Assembly: GCF_001610835.1 (NCBI RefSeq)
Contig: NZ_CP011270.1
Coordinates: forward strand, 2,188,001 to 2,252,000
Length of the DNA: 64,000 nt
Direction of reading: 5' to 3'
Source: Planctomyces sp. SH-PL14
GTDB taxonomy: Bacteria > Planctomycetota > Planctomycetia > Planctomycetales > Planctomycetaceae
The translations under genes were made by a program, and so were the position numbers. The stretch's first letter is position 1. Every line of letters begins with the position of its first letter. The notes under the pieces are model-generated. The model was not told the origin of the DNA. It ran no database searches and worked only from the letters and a program-made list of their open reading frames with translations. Positions 62,749 to 64,000 of this stretch are shown here, in pieces.

Positions 62749-63542
62749 TGGAGACCCGCAAACGGATCCTCGTCGTCGAGGACGAAGAGGCCATCGCCCG
62801 CGGCCTGCGGTTCAACTTCGAGCAGGAGGGCTACCTCGCGATCGTCTGCCGCGACGGCCCGACCGCGCTGACGCACTTCGCCTCCGGCGCCCCGGCGATC
62901 GACCTCGTGGTCCTCGACCTGATGCTGCCGGGCATGAGCGGCTACGAGATCTGCCGCGAGATCCGGGGCAAGAGCCGGCACGTCCCGATCCTGGTCCTGA
63001 GCGCCCGCACCCTGAGCGAGGACCGGGCCCACGCCTTCGACGTCGGCGTGGACCAGTACATGACCAAGCCGTTCGCCCTGCCTGAGCTCCTCAGCCGCTG
63101 CCGCAACCTCCTCGACCGCAACGAACGCCTCGGACTGGGAGCCGCCGCCCCCGTCGCGCCCGCCGTCCCGGCCGGCCCGTACCGCTTCCGGAACGTCGAA
63201 GTCGATCCCCGGACGTTTGAAGTCCGCGCCGGCGAGACGGTCTACCAGCTCACGACGATGGAGATGCAGCTCCTGCGGTACTTCCTCGACCATCCGGGGG
63301 AAGTCCTTCCGCGGGCACAGATCCTTCGCGACGTGTGGGACCAGAGCGCCGAGATCACGACCCGTTCGATCGACAACTTCGTGATGCGGCTCCGGAAGTA
63401 CATCGAACTCGACGCCGCCAACCCCCGCCACCTGCTGTCCGTCCGGGGGACCGGCTACCGCTTCATTCCCGACCTCGGAGACACGAATGGCCACGGATCA
63501 GTCCCTCCTTCCAGTGATCGCGACGAGCCAGCCGGCGCCTAG
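62748..63542 (+). CDS. OmpR/PhoB-family response regulator
   Basis: 264 aa. Receiver domain RILVVEDEEAIARGLRFNFE with phospho-acceptor Asp57 in VVLDLMLPGMSGYEIC, the switch Ser in ILVLSARTLSED and Lys in YMTKPFALPELL. An Ala/Pro linker, then the winged-helix DNA-binding domain (YQLTTMEMQLLRYFLDHPGE, LRDVWDQSAEITTRSIDNFV, LRKYIELDAANPRHLLSVRG, TGYRF). ATG overlaps the kinase stop by 1 bp (translational coupling). Its last 56 bp overlap the DUF423 gene start. Confidence 0.96.
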   Translation: METRKRILVVEDEEAIARGLRFNFEQEGYLAIVCRDGPTALTHFASGAPAIDLVVLDLMLPGMSGYEICREIRGKSRHVPILVLSARTLSEDRAHAFDVGVDQYMTKPFALPELLSRCRNLLDRNERLGLGAAAPVAPAVPAGPYRFRNVEVDPRTFEVRAGETVYQLTTMEMQLLRYFLDHPGEVLPRAQILRDVWDQSAEITTRSIDNFVMRLRKYIELDAANPRHLLSVRGTGYRFIPDLGDTNGHGSVPPSSDRDEPAGA

Positions 63543-64000
63543 CGCCTGCGCCGCCGGAGGCTGCGGAGGAACGGCCTGGATCCGGATCGGTGCGATCCTG
63601 GCGGGATTGGCGGTCGCCCTCGGAGCATTCGGCGCGCACGGCCTCGACGGGGTGCTGACGGCGAACTACGCCGGCAAGACGAAAGTCGTCGCCGGCGAGA
63701 CGGTCGCCGCGGCGACCAAGTACCTCGGCGACTTCAAGACGGCGGCGGAGTACCAGATGTACCACGCCCTCGGCATCCTGCTTCTCGGCGTCCTGATGCA
63801 GGGAAGCGCCTGCCGCGGGCTGCGGATCGCCGCCTGGTGCCACGCCCTCGGGATCCTGCTCTTCAGCGGCAGCCTTTACGTCCTCGTCCTGACCGGCCGG
63901 ACCTGGCTGGGGGCGATCACTCCGTTCGGCGGAACGCTGTTCCTCGCCGGCTGGGGAATCGCCGCGATGTCATCGATCAACAAACCGGCCACGGCGGCGG
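63487..64000 (+). CDS. DUF423 (YgdD/TMEM256-like) membrane protein, partial at window end
   Basis: 171 codons from the ATG at 63487 with no stop before the edge. Family motifs: AILAGLAVALGAFGAHGLDG, YQMYHALGILLLGVL, AAWCHALGILLFSGSLYVLV and TPFGGTLFLAGWGIAA; four membrane segments. An insert of about 25 residues (LTANYAGKTKVVAGETVAAA) follows GAHGL and the N-terminus has an extra Cys-rich GCGG stretch. Function unknown. It starts inside the response regulator gene (56-bp overlap), so it is likely in the same operon. Confidence 0.9.
   Translation, partial: MATDQSLLPVIATSQPAPSACAAGGCGGTAWIRIGAILAGLAVALGAFGAHGLDGVLTANYAGKTKVVAGETVAAATKYLGDFKTAAEYQMYHALGILLLGVLMQGSACRGLRIAAWCHALGILLFSGSLYVLVLTGRTWLGAITPFGGTLFLAGWGIAAMSSINKPATAA

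Overview
The window is high-GC DNA from a member of the Planctomycetes. The markers are: a DUF1559 pseudopilin-like protein with a type IV prepilin N-terminus and the C-terminal H-x9-DG motif; a DUF1080 (3-keto-disaccharide hydrolase) protein; two secreted HExxH proteins of the DUF1570 kind; a dihydropteroate-synthase-like protein of the H4MPT C1 pathway; lipid A genes (lpxA, lpxC); and several very Cys-rich secreted proteins. Nothing looks like a prophage, IS transposase or CRISPR array. Gene content is chromosomal and mostly housekeeping.

Layout. 0-9.4 kb: DUF1559 protein, UDPGP-family nucleotidyltransferase, FmdB zinc ribbon, secreted metallopeptidase-like and SGNH-like proteins, a Cys/Pro repeat protein, and a membrane protein + lipoprotein + small protein run. 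9.7-15 kb: GT39-like glycosyltransferase, FHA-EAL protein, NAD-dependent epimerase, 60-aa membrane protein. 15.5-25.5 kb: tilS-EamA and a PpiD-like anchored protein on the minus strand, topA and a DUF1570-like gene on the plus strand; three parS-like sites lie here. 25.9-36.8 kb: tRNA-Met(CAT), recQ, DUF4291, then ompH/skp-lpxC-lpxA-Gfo/Idh (envelope/lipid A) and rpmF-plsX, then a desaturase. 36.9-45.4 kb: secreted protein, a 2.1-kaa alpha-2-macroglobulin and two Cys-rich secreted proteins. 45.8-55 kb: 7TMR-HD phosphodiesterase + PhoH, DUF1080, SDR, an HDOD-Ser/Thr kinase fusion and the DHPS-like protein. 55.3-64 kb: P-type Ca2+-type ATPase, Gly-rich secreted protein, redoxin, an odd zinc-finger protein, Crp/Fnr regulator, a histidine kinase/response regulator pair and a DUF423 protein cut by the window end.

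The most unusual feature is a dispersed ~320-bp intergenic repeat family. I count 14 copies plus one 3' remnant in 64 kb, in both orientations. It is built from nested palindromes with left and right arms that are imperfect inverted repeats of each other. Many copies start within a few bases of a stop codon. It has internal deletions, two loop alleles and one copy carrying an unrelated hairpin-rich insert. It does not encode a recognisable protein; a MITE/REP-like or structured 3'-UTR/ncRNA element fits best.

Start codons were chosen from ribosome-binding sites, overlaps and signal peptides, and several differ from the longest open frame. Family assignments are from recognised motifs read by eye, with no database search.
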